This document shows, one piece after another, positions 1 through 33,959 of a DNA stretch of 64,000 nt. The position numbers and the translations under genes were made by a program. The stretch lies in contig NC_132878.1 in NCBI RefSeq assembly GCF_030463535.1, positions 97,837,040 through 97,901,039 on the forward strand, read 5' to 3'. Position 1 is the first letter of the stretch. Each line of letters opens with the position of its first letter. The DNA is from Salminus brasiliensis (lineage: Eukaryota; Chordata; Actinopteri; Characiformes; Bryconidae). The notes below the pieces were generated by a model. The model searched no databases, was not told the DNA's origin, and was given only the letters and a program-made list of their open reading frames with translations.

Positions 1-577
1 CACATGGTTTGTTGTGACGCATTATGGGGAGCTCGGATTTCAACCCAAAAACAACCCAAACCAGGGGAAAATGCTCCAAGCTCACAAACTCCTTATCTGA
101 TTCAGACCAGAGAGAACCAACTGCCCCCAAGACCAGTCCCCAGTGCTGGTCCACAGTTTTCTAAATCCTTAGGACTGGTTTAAGATCACTGTCCCAAACC
201 AATCACCTTGTAGCTCTTTACTGGATCTTCTGGAACCAGAGTCCGGAGTCCAATCTCTGGTCTCTGGTCTGATTAGCTGTGAGAGACAAAGGCTAATTAA
301 CCCTAGATTCTGCTTCAGAAGATCCAACAGGAGCTCAGACATGAGCAACGTTAAGCAGCTTTCTCAGGAAGCTGATCCAGGGTCAGGAACAGCTCAGTCT
401 CAGCCAACAGGCCTCTTCTGCTGGTGTGGAGAAGCGACTAAGAGAGGGAGAGCAGCAGAAACCCAGAGCGCCTGGGTCTGTGTTGGTACCCTGTGCTCTC
501 TCTCTCTCTGAGGGCCGAGTGCTCTTAACCTACTGCCCCACTGCCGCTCTGCTGTGCTGGCTGACTCACACTCTCTC

Positions 578-580
<3 letters not shown>

Positions 581-624
<44 letters not shown>
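581..624. repeat. (CA)n microsatellite
   Basis: About 22 uninterrupted CA units. Open frames across it on both strands are artefacts. Confidence 0.95.
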
Positions 625-627
<3 letters not shown>

Positions 628-755
628 CCAGTTTAGTTCCTGGCACATCTGAGCTCCAGCATGTCATCCTCTGAGGCAGCATCTGATCTGGCAGAGAGGG
701 ATTCAGTGAGAGCTGACTGCTAGACTGGCTCTCCAGCTTCATTTAATCCAGCTTC

Positions 756-1112
756 ATGGTTCTGCTGTAAAGCATGAATGACTGCAGGAGCCAAACCAGC
801 ACTGAGGAGAGATCTGGTTCTCTGGAATGATGGTGATGGAGCTCCATCCAGTACCTTTGGGATGGGAGTTATTTGGGATGGGATCATTATAAACGATCAA
901 CATCCTGCCCTCACTAACGAATGCTCTTGTAACTGAATGCAATCAAATCCTCACAGCAATGCTCCTTCCCCTTCAAAGTCTTCTTCTCTGGACAGTAGAG
1001 ACAGTTACACCAACAGAATCAGGATCAGCTCTTTATAATACCCTTGATTTTAGAAGAAACAATGAACATTGAGCAGGTGTCCCAAAACTTTTGTCCAAAT
1101 AGTGAACATTGA
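756..1112 (-). mobile_element. Dispersed MITE (tgtccaaaacttttgtcc end), copy 1
   Basis: Shares ctggaatgatggtgatgg, tgaatgcaatcaaatcctc and ctctggacagtagagaca with copies at 6183, 15590, 24352, 32600 and 38425. It ends near cccaaaacttttgtccaa. There is no transposase, so it is a non-autonomous DNA element. Confidence 0.65.
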
Positions 1113-1129
1113 TCAAAATTGGAACTAAA

Positions 1130-1860
1130 GGAAGAGTTCAGATTATCGTGATTGATTTCGGAGCCCAGATACAGTCGATTAGCCAAGACATGTTTGGTAT
1201 CTAATCTGAGCTTCTTTAGTTTTCAACTGGAGATGCTAGGCTAATGTTGCTAACAAGCACTGGACGCAGACTGTCACCAGTTCTGTCTCGGGTAAACACA
1301 CACTTCCCAATTTCATTTATTGGTTTCAGAAATCCTCGCACAGACAGACCTCATTCATAACTTGACTCTAGAACTGGAGCTTCTTTAGCTATTCAGGCTT
1401 CCAGACTGGTTCCTGGTTTCAGAAGGTCTACGCTGGTTCTTGATGGTCAAGGTGGTTGAAAAGCTGCTCGTCCAGATAAAAAACATACCCTATACTGGTC
1501 AACCAGCTTGGTGCTGCTGGTCATGCTGGTCATACTGCTTGTCTAGCTTGTTCAGGTTCATCATGCTTGTAGACCAGCTAACCCATCAAACCCAAACAAA
1601 AACATACCCTGTACTGGTCAGGAGCTAATCTGGTCAACCAGCTTGACCAGCATTACCATGCTAGTTTGTTCAGCAGGGACGTAAGTCCCACCGTCTTCTA
1701 AACCACATTAATTTACCAGACTAATGAAGATCTGGAGGAGCTCTGAGAGACCAGCTGAGAGACAAACATCGGTGATCAGATTGGTGAGAGTCTAGCTAGC
1801 GTCTCCTGCTGTGAACTGAAGAAGCTCCAGTGTGTCTTGTCTGATCGACTGTGTCTGTAT
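1130..1860. repeat. MITE-like repeat with long inverted arms
   Basis: aagacatgtttggtatct and gatgctaggctaatgttgct on the left are answered in inverted sense on the right. The right arm includes aatgaagatctggaggagct and ctgatcgactgtgtctg. The same arms flank 48355-48810. A second repeat, ggtcaaggtggttgaaaagc...gctggtcatgctggtcata (1440-1680), lies between them. Confidence 0.45.
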
Positions 1861-2289
1861 CTTTGGCGTTGAAAACTAAAGCCCTGGTCCTGAGTGTTTA
1901 TCAGGCAGTGAGTAAATCAGAAAGGCTGTCCTGGCCCTGGTCCTGGTCCTTGGCTGGGCCTGTTAGAACCTGTTGTTTTCTGGAGCTCTTTGCTAACAGT
2001 CTTGGCACTTGTGTATGCAAGTCTGGTTTGGGTTAGTCCTCTGTTGCCGGATGACAAGCAGATACAGCTTAATGCTAGCACTCTGAGCTCTTCAGGGATT
2101 TCAAAAGTCTGCACCTGTTTACGACTGAAGGTTCGAGAGAAACATCACGTCCCTCTAAAACACAGCAGACCACAGATTCCAGGAGTCCGTCTAACTCAGG
2201 GTGAAACACTACATGGATTTTTTTTGTTAGGTTAAGGAGGTTCAGTTCAACGTGCCAATTGAACAGATGTTTCTCCTGAGGACTGAAAG

Positions 2290-2570
2290 TATGCCGATCA
2301 GCCAGAACATTAGTACCACGAGCCTAATACTAAGTAGGGCTCCCTCATGACGTCACTACAGATCTGACCATCCACAAGCTGGTCAACCACTGCACAAGAC
2401 CTCTGAAGGGGTCCTGTGGCACCCATGACCCTGCTGCTGGTTCACTGGTTGTCCTTCCTTGGAGCACTTTTGATAGGTACTGATCACTGCATACAGGAAA
2501 ACCTGCCTGATGCTTCTGACCCGGTTTCCTGGTTCTGGTCAAAGTGTCACAGAATTCACTCCTGTATTAT
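2290..2570 (+). mobile_element. Internally deleted DNA-transposon relic
   Basis: Left end gccgatcagccagaacatta, then ccacaagacctctgaagg-like sequence, joins ccttccttggagcacttttg and tgataggtactgatcactgc, the distal part of a well-known Tc1-like fish element. The middle is missing and no ORF remains. Confidence 0.6.
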
Positions 2571-2625
2571 TTGTATCTCCTCTTGGTGGCGTAATAGAGC
2601 AGAGCTTTAATGCAGATCAACATCC

Positions 2626-3025
2626 ACTCACAGTGAGAGCTAGCCAGGCTAAAATACAGCCACCAAACATGGTGGAGGCAGTTCCACACACTGTTACTAT
2701 AACTAAGACTCCCAAAGTAAACAATGAGAGACCCCTATATACAACTCACAGTCAGAGCTTCCAAACATGGTGGAGGTAGTTTTACACACTGTTACTATAA
2801 CTAAGACTCCCAAAGTAAACATTGAGAGACCCCCCAATATACAACTCACAGTCAGAGCTTCCAAACATGGTGGAGGTAGTTTTACACACTGTTACTATAA
2901 CTAACACCCTCAAAGTAAACAATGAGAGAACCCCCAATATACAACTCACAGTGAGAGCTAGCCAGGCTAAAGTACAGCTTCCTAACATGGTGGAGGTAAT
3001 TCCACACACTGTTACCATAACTAAG
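2626..3025. repeat. ~100-bp tandem repeat, four units
   Basis: The actcacagt(c/g)agagct start recurs at 2626, 2744, 2844 and 2944. Units two and three are 100 bp. The first is 118 bp because of an extra agccaggctaaaatacag piece, which the fourth also has. Each unit contains aacatggtggaggta and cacactgttac. Confidence 0.88.
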
Positions 3026-3794
3026 ACCCACCACTTCAACTCAGCCCAAAGGTATTGGATGGAATTCCAGAGCTCCACTGCACTTCAAAGAACCCTAAAG
3101 CTCAAAGCTTTAGACCCCTCTAGCTCAGTAGAGCCAGTAGGGCTAGATGTGCTGATCCTCCAGAGTGTCCCACTGCGCTGCTTAGTGCTTGGTTCTTTGG
3201 AGGGGTCCACAGTGGAGGCACCTTGAAGCAGCAGACCTCACTGATTGGATAAGCTGTCAAGATACTTTTGAACACACAGTGTATGTAAACAGCAGCGTAA
3301 GGCTGAGAGGTCTCTCTAGTCGTCCAGTGGGGGTTTCGGCTCTGCTCGGGATCGGTGTGACAGGCTGTCGCTGTGCGGCTGCATTAAACCGGCTCATTAA
3401 AAATGGAGCCTGTGAAAGTAGGCCACCGGCTGCCCAGGGGGAGATGGGTAAAGAAAGACCCCCCACACTCCTCCACCCATAAACACACAAAACCAACAAC
3501 ACACACACCGTCTCTGTCTGACCTCTACACACAGACCGGACCGGCCAGGTGCAGAACTTTATTTACTGAGGGTTCTAGATTGAAGTGACAGCAGGGACAG
3601 AAATCAAGTGGACTCTCAGCCCAACGTGGTTCTTCTCAGCCCTGGTTCCGCAACTTGAGATAGGGGAGGGGCAAAGGAGTGTGCTAGCTAGCTATGTGTT
3701 GAGCTACATGTATTGTCCAGGCTGATTTTAAGTTCTAAGATCAGACAAGAGAAGACAGATAGGTTGGTTCTAGATAGACAGAGAGTGAGCAAAA
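3026..3794. other. Non-coding stretch
   Basis: No gene, repeat unit or conserved motif recognised between the 100-bp and 53-bp tandem arrays. Confidence 0.5.
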
Positions 3795-4165
3795 TAAACG
3801 TCACACTAGTCCTGGATGTTCCGCACAAGCTGTGAGTAGAACTGTGAGCAGAATAGACATCACTCTAGTCCTAGAGGTTCTAGATAAGCTGAGTATGAGA
3901 AGAATAAACATCACTAACCCTGGGGGTTCTAGATAGGCTAAGAATGTGGGTAGCATAAACATCACTGTAGGCCTAGAGGTTGTAGATAGGCTAAGTATGA
4001 ACAAAGGAAACATCACACTACTGCTGGATGTTCTAGATAGGCAGTGAGTGTGAACAAAGGAAACATCACACTACTGCTGGATGTTCTAGATAGGCAGTAA
4101 GTGTGAACAGAATAAACATCACAATACTCCTGGATGTTCTAGATAGGCACTGTGAGCAGGTAAGC
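3795..4165. repeat. ~53-bp minisatellite, first array
   Basis: Repeats of tggatgttctagataggcag followed by gtgagtgtgaacaaa and catcacactactgc. Two clean adjacent units (4025, 4078) give a 53-bp period, and the outer units are diverged. Confidence 0.85.
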
Positions 4166-4466
4166 AGTGTTGGCAGCTCTGTGCAATGTTCTAGACACAG
4201 CTGATGTGAATCACTGACTCGCAGCACAAGTGACTTTATTATACTATTCAGTTTTGCTGGCTAGAACCGACTCTGGCAAACATGTTAACAGTACACAGCA
4301 TCAACAGCACCCCGGACCGACCCACCAGAACCTGCTGAATTTGTCTCATGGTGTTTGTCAGGGTACGGTCAGTAAACAGTGTGTGTGTGTGTGTGTGTTG
4401 GCTGTTAGAGCTATTAGCTTGTTGTCGGTGCTGAAATTAGAAAGAAAACTCAACTCCATGCAACCA

Positions 4467-4484
4467 CTGTGTGTGTGTGTGTAT

Positions 4485-4516
<32 letters not shown>

Positions 4517-4517
4517 T
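4467..4517. repeat. GT/TATATA/CA palindromic microsatellite
   Basis: A GT run passes through tatatacacata into a CA run, so the segment is self-complementary. A further GT run lies at 4379-4398. Confidence 0.85.
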
Positions 4518-5020
4518 CTTTCACTGTCCACTGCACGGCCAGTAGCATCCTTCCCTGCTCCACGGTGAGCGAGGAAGTCTGGCTGAATCCCAAACGACTG
4601 CCTGTGGGACAAAGAGAGCACTATTCGAACACTGAGGCCTTTTTTTCCAGACCTGCGTAGTGCACTAGGTAGGGAGCATGGAGTGATTTGAGACAAGGTC
4701 ACATACACTTCCACATCAGGGTCACTGCTGTGCTGAGAATCGTCCATCACCCCAATAACCTCCACTGAGGTGGTCCTTTTCTACAGAGATAAAGGTGGAC
4801 TACTAGAACCTGCACCAGGCAGTTTATTAGGAACACTACGCAGATACTGGGCGTCTTCAGAGGGTGTAGGATGGGTCATGCCCGTTCTTCAGCCCTAACA
4901 AGTGGGCTTCTTTAGTAGACAGACAGACAGAGGTTCCATATAAAACTCAACACCATTCAAATGCATAATAGCTTTTCCTAAACAAGGATAATCCATTAAA
5001 CACGGTTCTGCAGAGAGAAC

Positions 5021-5743
5021 AGTCCTAGAGGTTGTAGATAAGCTGAGTATAAGCAAATTAAACATCACTTGCCCTGGGGTTCTAGACAGACTGTAAGTGT
5101 GGGAAGCATAAACATCATGGTAGGCCGAGAGGTTGTAGATAGGCTGAGAATGAACAAAGGAAATATCAAACTACTCCTGGATGTTCTAGATACTGAACAG
5201 AATAAACATAATACTTCTGAATGTTCTAGATATGCAGTTAGTGTAAACAGAATAAATATCACAATGCTTCTTGATGTTCTAGATAGGCAGTGAGTGCGAA
5301 CAGAAGAACACCATAATACTCCTGGATGTTCTAGATAAGCAGTGAGTGCAAACAAAAACGTAACACTACTCTTGGAGGTTCTAGAAAGGCAGTTAGTGTG
5401 AACAGAACAAACATCACAATACTCCCAGATGGTTCTAGATAGGCAGTGAGTGTGAACAAAAACATCAAACTACTCCTGGATGTTCTTGATAGGCAGTAAG
5501 TGTGAACAGAAACATCACAATACTCATGGATGTTCTAGACAGGCAGCAAGTGTGAACAGAAGAAACACCACAATACTCCCGGATGGTTCTAGATAGGCAG
5601 TGAGTGTGAACAAAAACATCAAACTACTCCTGGATGTTCTAGATAGGTAGTAAGTGTGAACAGAAACATCACAATACTCATGGATGTTCTAGACAGGCAG
5701 CAAGTGTGAACAAAAACGTCACTACTCTTAGATGTTCTAGATC
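5021..5743. repeat. ~53-bp minisatellite, second array
   Basis: About 13 further units of the same repeat (ctcctggatgttctagatag). They are bounded on both sides by an exact 34-bp direct repeat (4987-5020 and 5744-5777). Confidence 0.85.
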
Positions 5744-5777
5744 GATAATCCATTAAACACGGTTCTGCAGAGAGAAC

Positions 5778-6182
5778 TCTTGCAGCATCCAGCAGCTGGT
5801 CAGGACTGCATGGGCTGATCTCCGCTCGGAGAAGCTTGGTAAGGTGTGATGAACATCCACAGAAATACAGAAGACCCTCCTCTAGAACGAAACACCCCCT
5901 CCTCTGGGAAATAAGCCTCGAACAGCGAGCCTGAGCCTCCGACTCGGCCTCTGAAATGAGCTCTAAACTACTCTCCGAGCAGGATTATGGATTTGGGATT
6001 AGAGATTAAATTACACACGGTTGTTATTTTTATGATGTCAACGGTTTTCCCCCCCGCTGGGTTTTGAATCTGCAGAATCGAGTAATCAGAGCAGAAACAA
6101 TACGGAGTGTGATGCTTATTTTCCAGCCTGAAACAACCTTTCATTTTCAAGATCCCACCATTCCACTCACATCGGGCTTAGA
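5778..6182. other. Non-coding stretch
   Basis: No gene or clear repeat seen between the 53-bp array and the MITE at 6183. Confidence 0.5.
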
Positions 6183-6895
6183 TACACTATACAGACAAAA
6201 GTATTGGGACAGCAGCTCATTCACTGCTTCTTCTGAGTTGATGCTGCTGCTTCTGTTGGAGTAACTGTCTCTACTGTCCAGAGAAGACTAGATTTTGGAG
6301 GAGCATTGTTTTGAGGACTTGATTGCATTCAGCAATGAGCGTTAGTGGGGTCAGGATGGAGGATGATCGCCATCTCAACTCATCTCAATAGTACTGGATG
6401 GAGCTCCACCACCATCATTCCAGAGAACACCGTTCTTCCACAGCTCAATGCTGGGGGGCTTTAGACCCCTCTAGCCCACGCCTGGCCTAGAATAGGTTTT
6501 TCTGCCCAGAGTCTCCTATTCTGTTACATTTACGGCATTTAGCTGAGGCTCTTATCCAGAGCCACTTACAAGGTTACTCATATTACAGAGGAGGTGCCAA
6601 TGTAGTGTTAGGAGTCTTGCCCAGGGACTCTTATTGGTGTAGCACAGCATAGTCACCCAGACTCAGGAGAATCGAACCACAGTCTCCCACAGGGTGTAGT
6701 AGCTCACTGGTGGCAGGTAGTGGTGCCATCTGTTGCACCACACCAACCATCTATTGGCAGTAGTTCTTCTCTACAGGGACTAGACAAGCTGTGTGTGCAT
6801 TTGCACATCTGTCTCAGCAATGGGTGCAGCTTAAAGTAGCTGAATGCACTCATTAGAAGGAGTGTCCACAGACAGATGTTAAATCCAGCTCATTA
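6183..6895 (+). mobile_element. Same MITE family, copy 2, with nested insertion
   Basis: Starts at acagacaaaagtattggg and ends near gaaggagtgtccacagac. At about 6521-6750 the element is interrupted: the tcctattct/attggcagta junction continuous in copy 32600 is split by about 230 bp. The inserted piece starts ttacatttacggcatttag...cttatccagagcc, another fish repeat, and carries a B-box-like gaatcgaaccaca. Confidence 0.65.
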
Positions 6896-7041
6896 AACTA
6901 ACTCAGAAAATAAATCAGACCACTGTAACAGTGTTTGGATCTCAGTACCGGTACCGTGCCAGTTAAAACTTTATTTAATAAAAAAAGGAAAGAAAAAGCT
7001 ACAAACTTCCAAAGAACAGTGATCTCAGAGTCTACACAAAC

Positions 7042-7047
7042 TTTATT
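7042..7047 (-). terminator. Candidate polyadenylation signal for smarcc1
   Basis: AATAAA on the minus strand (tttatt on plus), about 3 kb downstream of the stop. A second AATAAA lies at about 6970. Without transcript data, either or neither may be used. Confidence 0.3.
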
Positions 7048-7547
7048 TTCTTAAAAATACATTACCTTAAAATAACGAAGCAATAAAGGATATATATGGA
7101 GGGGAAGGAGGAGAGATTTAAGGGGGTTAGCTCCTGTCTCATTAAAGATACCGTCCAGAAACAGTTTTTGGAAGATGTACACAAGTGTGTAAAGGTGTGT
7201 GAACGTGTGTATGAGTGTGTGTGTAGTGTAGAGGGCCATGTTCGTACTAAGGGCACGGATCACCTGAGGAAAAAACAGGAGGAGGGCGAAACTCCTCCAC
7301 ACAGCAGTAATGCAGCAGTCATATGGGCAGAGAGAGAGAGAGAGAGAGAAATAAAAAGAGGAAGAGCGAGAGACATAGAGAGAGGTAGTAGAGAGAGAGG
7401 TAGAGTGAGGCAGGGCAGCTACAGTATAATAAGCACCTAAAGGAGGAACACTAAGCAGCAGCTACTGAAAAGAAGCAACACAGCCCTCCAGCTTCAGAGA
7501 CAGAGAGAGAGAGCGTAGCCGTTAACAGTAGAATCTCCAGTGCATCT

Positions 7548-7609
7548 GCTAGCTACAGCAGCTAAAGCTAACCAAGTGAATGGGCACTTCACTAACACAG
7601 TCATGTGCG

Positions 7610-7640
<31 letters not shown>

Positions 7641-8565
7641 TGTGTGTGTGTTTATGCACGGTCCATGGCCTCAAAAGCATACAGTGTGTCTCTGAACCAT
7701 AGCAGAGTCGCTAGCATGTGTGCTAGCTACAGTACAGGATGTGTCTCTAGTACCCGTGTTGGCTACAGTAGCTCAAGCTAACCGACTGCAACTGTAAACA
7801 CAGCTATATGTGCGGTGCGTTCACATCTCGGAACCTCCGAATTACCTCAAGGCTGCTAGCCGTAGCAGCTAAAGCTAACAGCTGTTCATTTTCTACCCCT
7901 GTACTTTGCTTCAGATCTGCAAACGGCGCTAAAGAGTGTTTGAATGTTTGTATCCGTGAACAAACACGAACAGTCTATAGTACGTCAGCTAGCTATGACC
8001 GCTAAAGCTAATCAAGTGAATGAGGACTTTAACACGGATGTTCCCTACAGTAGCTAAAGCTAACCAACTGCAACGACTGAATGGCCTAATTTACGAAGCC
8101 TGCTATATGTTTCTCAACTTCACATCAGCCGAAATGTACATTTTTACCTCAGACGTTCTCACAGTTGCCAGCCATAGCAGCTAAAGCTAGCCAACTCTCA
8201 AACACGAACAACCTACAAACACTGGCTAGCTATTGTAGCAAAATGGCACTTTGTGCCTCAGATCAGTATTGAACACCAAAATGTGCAGTTTCGCTATGCC
8301 AGTTTCCATCAAATCATTTAGCAACAGCAGCTAAAATGAACCGCAAGAACTTGGGCATGGACATTGAGTACAGTGACGATTTACAGGTCTAATAAAGCTG
8401 TTTACAGCAAGTAATGCTAACCAAGTCAGACTGCACAACGCGCATGTCCTAGCTATTGTAGCTAAAGCTAAACAAGCTAATGCACTGTGAGCACAGGCTC
8501 TTGTGTAAGGCGCAGCACTGAAGCTAACATTTGCATTCACACCACAGCTGCTAAAGCTAGCCAAA
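7548..8565. repeat. Irregularly spaced gctaaagctaacc motif cluster
   Basis: Variants of cagcagctaaagctaacca occur near 7548, 7751, 7858, 7990, 8044, 8170, 8321, 8451 and 8540, often with gtgaatg or actgcaac after them. The spacing (54-200 bp) is too uneven for a simple tandem array. The cluster is probably an old degenerate satellite in the smarcc1 3' flank. Confidence 0.6.
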
Positions 8566-9464
8566 CGCATGTTGTGACCACACTGTCCTACTACAACACC
8601 AGCACATCCACACGCTTCTGAATTATACTCTGATTTCAGAGATCTTGACTGATCAGAGGCCTGTGTGTGGACATTTTTCACACCACAGCAGCTTCCAGAA
8701 CGTCTGCTTAGGTTTAAGCGTGGCTAGTTTCTAAAACAGCTGTATGTCGTTAGTTTCTGCACTGTATTCATAAGGGCCTGGGTCTCCACCATCTACAATC
8801 GGTCAACTACAGCGGTTCCAAGGGCTGTTCATGGTTCCTGATCCTCTGAGCGGTACAGAGCACTGAAGTGTGTGTGTGTGCGCTCATGCATGTGTGAGTT
8901 ATACCTGCACTCAAGACCTCATCGATTACCACTTGAGCTTGAGCGCTACAGGGTAAAGAGAGCAGGTGACCATGCAGAGCTCCATAAAACACACTCCTCG
9001 ACAGGCTGCTGGGTTATAAAGCTTTGGAAACACAGATGCACACACACAAACTCTCACACCAGGTCCAGAAGACTAAGTTCAGCAGAGGTAGATTCTTAGA
9101 CAAGGTGAAGAAGGGAAGCTCCACTTGACTGCCAGCAGAGACCGACTCTACATGCATATGTGTAAAACACAGACTCTCACGCGCACACACTCTAGATGGG
9201 CTATAGCAGGAGGCCAAAGCTGCTCACTGGCTTATTTGCTACAGTGTGATTCCGAATAGAGAGCTTAGAGGGCTGCTAATAAAATGGCCTTTACCTCTAT
9301 GCGTCAAGCTTACACAGATTTAGCACAATATACACATACGAGTCCACTCACATTATTACAGGGAAAAGCCAACAGCAAGCAGCTCTGACTCCACCCACTG
9401 CCCACCAAAACCACACAGAGAGCTGTATTAGCATTAGTAGTTCTAAATCCTGGGCTGGTGCAGT

Positions 9465-9670
9465 GTAGGGCTGCACAACATACCATTAGTTAATCTGCAA
9501 TGAGATCTAGCGTTGTATTATTGGTATTCGTGAAAGCTAGAATATGCAAATGAGCCCTATAACCAATCCCAATGACCTTACTGAGGCTTGTGTGTGTTTT
9601 GATGAATCCGTGTATTTAAGCAGACCAAAAATCAAAATACTAGCATTCGACCTACATTGTGCAGCCCTAC
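9465..9670. mobile_element. Short hAT-like MITE with perfect 14-bp inverted ends
   Basis: gtagggctgcacaa at 9465-9478 is the exact reverse complement of ttgtgcagccctac at 9657-9670. The interior is AT-rich and non-coding. No clear 8-bp target duplication is seen. Confidence 0.75.
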
Positions 9671-10100
9671 TGTACAATCATTTCCTGCTCTAGCGCAGCC
9701 AGTTCAACTGAAGCGGAGCTTGTAATGAGAACAGCTGAACCAGAGGTCAGAGCAGGAAGACACCAACACACCTCCAGGACTGAGAAACCCTGATTTCTAA
9801 GAAGGGGAGCCTACAGGCTAGGTCAGGTCAGGCCAGGCCGGGAAACAGAAGGCCAGAGTGAAGGCAGCAGCATGTGCAGAAAGAGCAGCATGTCTGCCTG
9901 TGTGTTCAGACAACGAGTGTGTGCACGTCGTATGGGCTGTGTGGGTATATGTATGTATATGGTTGTGTGTGAGGTGCGATTTCAGTGTGAAGGGTTTGGG
10001 GCTGAAAGCCAAATCAGTAGAAAGTTACAAGAGCAGGTCAATATCAGAAATATCAGAATAGAGGAGGCATCGTAAAGTCAGGAGGTGAGAACTGTGCGAG

Positions 10101-32452
<22,352 letters not shown>

Positions 32453-32570
32453 CCTCGCGCCGCTCAACTGCTAGTCCGCGCTTGGCCGCGCGCTGCGCTC
32501 ATTTACCGAGCACGCGCAGCCTCGCGAGGTTAAACACGGCAGCGCCTCCAACGGCGGAGCAGAGTAACGG
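32453..32570 (-). promoter_or_regulatory. CpG-rich 5' end of smarcc1
   Basis: The bases just upstream of the smarcc1 ATG are strongly GC- and CpG-rich (repeated gcgc, ccgcgc, cgcg), and the CpG richness continues through exon 1 to about 32150. No TATA box is visible. This fits a CpG-island housekeeping promoter plus short 5' UTR. The transcription start cannot be placed. Confidence 0.6.
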
Positions 32571-32596
32571 CACCCGCCACGGAAAAACAAAAAAAC

Positions 32597-33025
32597 AAAA
32601 CCTTGCATCTCCTAGAGGAACATTGCTGTGAGGATTTGATGGAGACCACAGTGTTAGTGAGGTCAGTGTTAGTGACCCCACCTCGTCATCCTCACCTCAT
32701 CCCAAAAGTACTGGATGGAGCTCCACCACCATCCATCATTCCAGAGGACACAGCTCTTCCACTGCTCCACAGCTCCTCAATGCTGGGGGGCTTTATACCC
32801 CTCTAGCCCACGCCTGGCGTTATTAGGCAGCATGGAGCTGATAGGATCATGATGTTGATCTGCTCCAGAGAGTCCTATTCTATTGGCAGTACTTCTTCTC
32901 TACAGGGACTAGACAAGCTGTTTGTGTGCATTTGCACATCTGTGTCAGCAATGGGTGCAGCTTAAAGTAGCTGAATGCATTCATTAGAAGGAGTGTCCAC
33001 AAACTTTTGTCCAAAAAAGTGCATA
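32597..33025 (+). mobile_element. Same MITE family, copy 5
   Basis: A nearly full copy just upstream of the smarcc1 CpG island: gaggatttgatggagacc, cccaaaagtactggatgg, tctagcccacgcctggcg, ending gtgtccacaaacttttgtcc. A GT microsatellite follows (33029-33058). Confidence 0.65.
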
Positions 33026-33335
33026 TATGTGTGTGTGTGTGTATGTGTGTGTGTGTGCTACATACATCTGCCCAGTATTGTTTGGTTGGCGAAGCTTTCT
33101 GAACAAATGCGACACCTAGTGGTGAAATCAAGCAATGGCGCTGTTTATTTCCAGAGAAAGACTCTGAGAACCCTGGAAAGAAACACACTTATTATTCTTG
33201 TGTTAATTAAAGTCAGATATGTGTTAATTAGAACAATCTATACTCTACGGCTGAATTTATTATTATTTTAATCAAATAATAATTTTCTGTTATTCTAAAA
33301 CAGACACAGACATTTCTTTATTTCCCTCCCCATCT

Positions 33336-33941
33336 GTGGCCCTGACCCTGTCTCTAATCCTGACCCTATCTCTGATCCTGACCCTGTCTCTAATCCTGAC
33401 CCTATCTCTGATCCTGACCCTGTCTCTAATCCTGACCCTATCTCTGATCCTGACCCTCTCTCTGGTCCAGACCCTATCTCTGATCCTGACCCTGTCTCTG
33501 ATCCTGACCCTGTCTCTGGTCCTGACCCTATCTCTGATCCTGACCCTGTCTCTGGTCCTGACCCTGTCTCTGGTTCTGACCCTGTCTCTGGTCCTGACCC
33601 TATCTCTGATCCTGACCCTCTCTCTGGTCCTGATCCTATCTCTGATCCTGACCCTCTCTCTGGTCCTGACCCTGTCTCTAACCCTGACCCTGTCTCTGAT
33701 CCTGACCCTATCTCTGATCCTGACCCTATCTCTAACCCTGATCCTGTCTCTGGTCCTGACCCTGTCTCTAACCCTGATCCTGTCTCTGGTCCTGACCCTG
33801 TCTCTAACCCTGATCCTGTCTCTGATCCTGACCCTGTCTCTGATCCTGACCCTCTCTCTGATCCTGACCCTATCTCTGGTCCTGACCCTCTCTCTGGTCC
33901 TGACCCTCTCTCTGGTCCTGATCCAGTCTCTGTTGCTCTAA
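33336..33941. repeat. 18-bp minisatellite (cctgaccctgtctctgat)
   Basis: About 34 units of 18 bp with variants (tatctc/tgtctc/tctctc; aat/gat/ggt). The period is a multiple of three and contains no stop in one frame per strand, so both strands show open frames of about 200 codons: Leu-Thr-Leu-Ser-Leu on plus, Gly-Ser-Gly-Glu/Thr on minus. No start context or splice signals support a gene. Confidence 0.92.
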
Positions 33942-33959
33942 CCTGTATCATAAGCAAGA

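Larger units (their letters stand above)
6970..10100 (-). other. Probable long 3' UTR / 3' flank of smarcc1
   Basis: No coding exon is recognised here. Reading on the minus strand past the smarcc1 stop, the first clear AATAAA signals I find are at about 7042-7047 and 6970-6975, so a 3' UTR of about 3 kb is possible. The stretch contains GA and GT microsatellites (7331-7352, 7606-7650), a MITE at 9465-9670, and an irregularly repeated gctaaagctaacc motif (7548-8560). The UTR extent is inference only. Confidence 0.35.

Noticed and set aside
426..674. 82-codon ORFs over the CA repeat, both strands
   Set aside because: They owe their openness to the dinucleotide run, and no conserved sequence is seen.
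33295..33957. 220- and 201-codon open frames on opposite strands as a repeat-protein gene
   Set aside because: They are produced by an 18-bp minisatellite. There is no signal peptide, no splice context and no unique sequence of note on either side.
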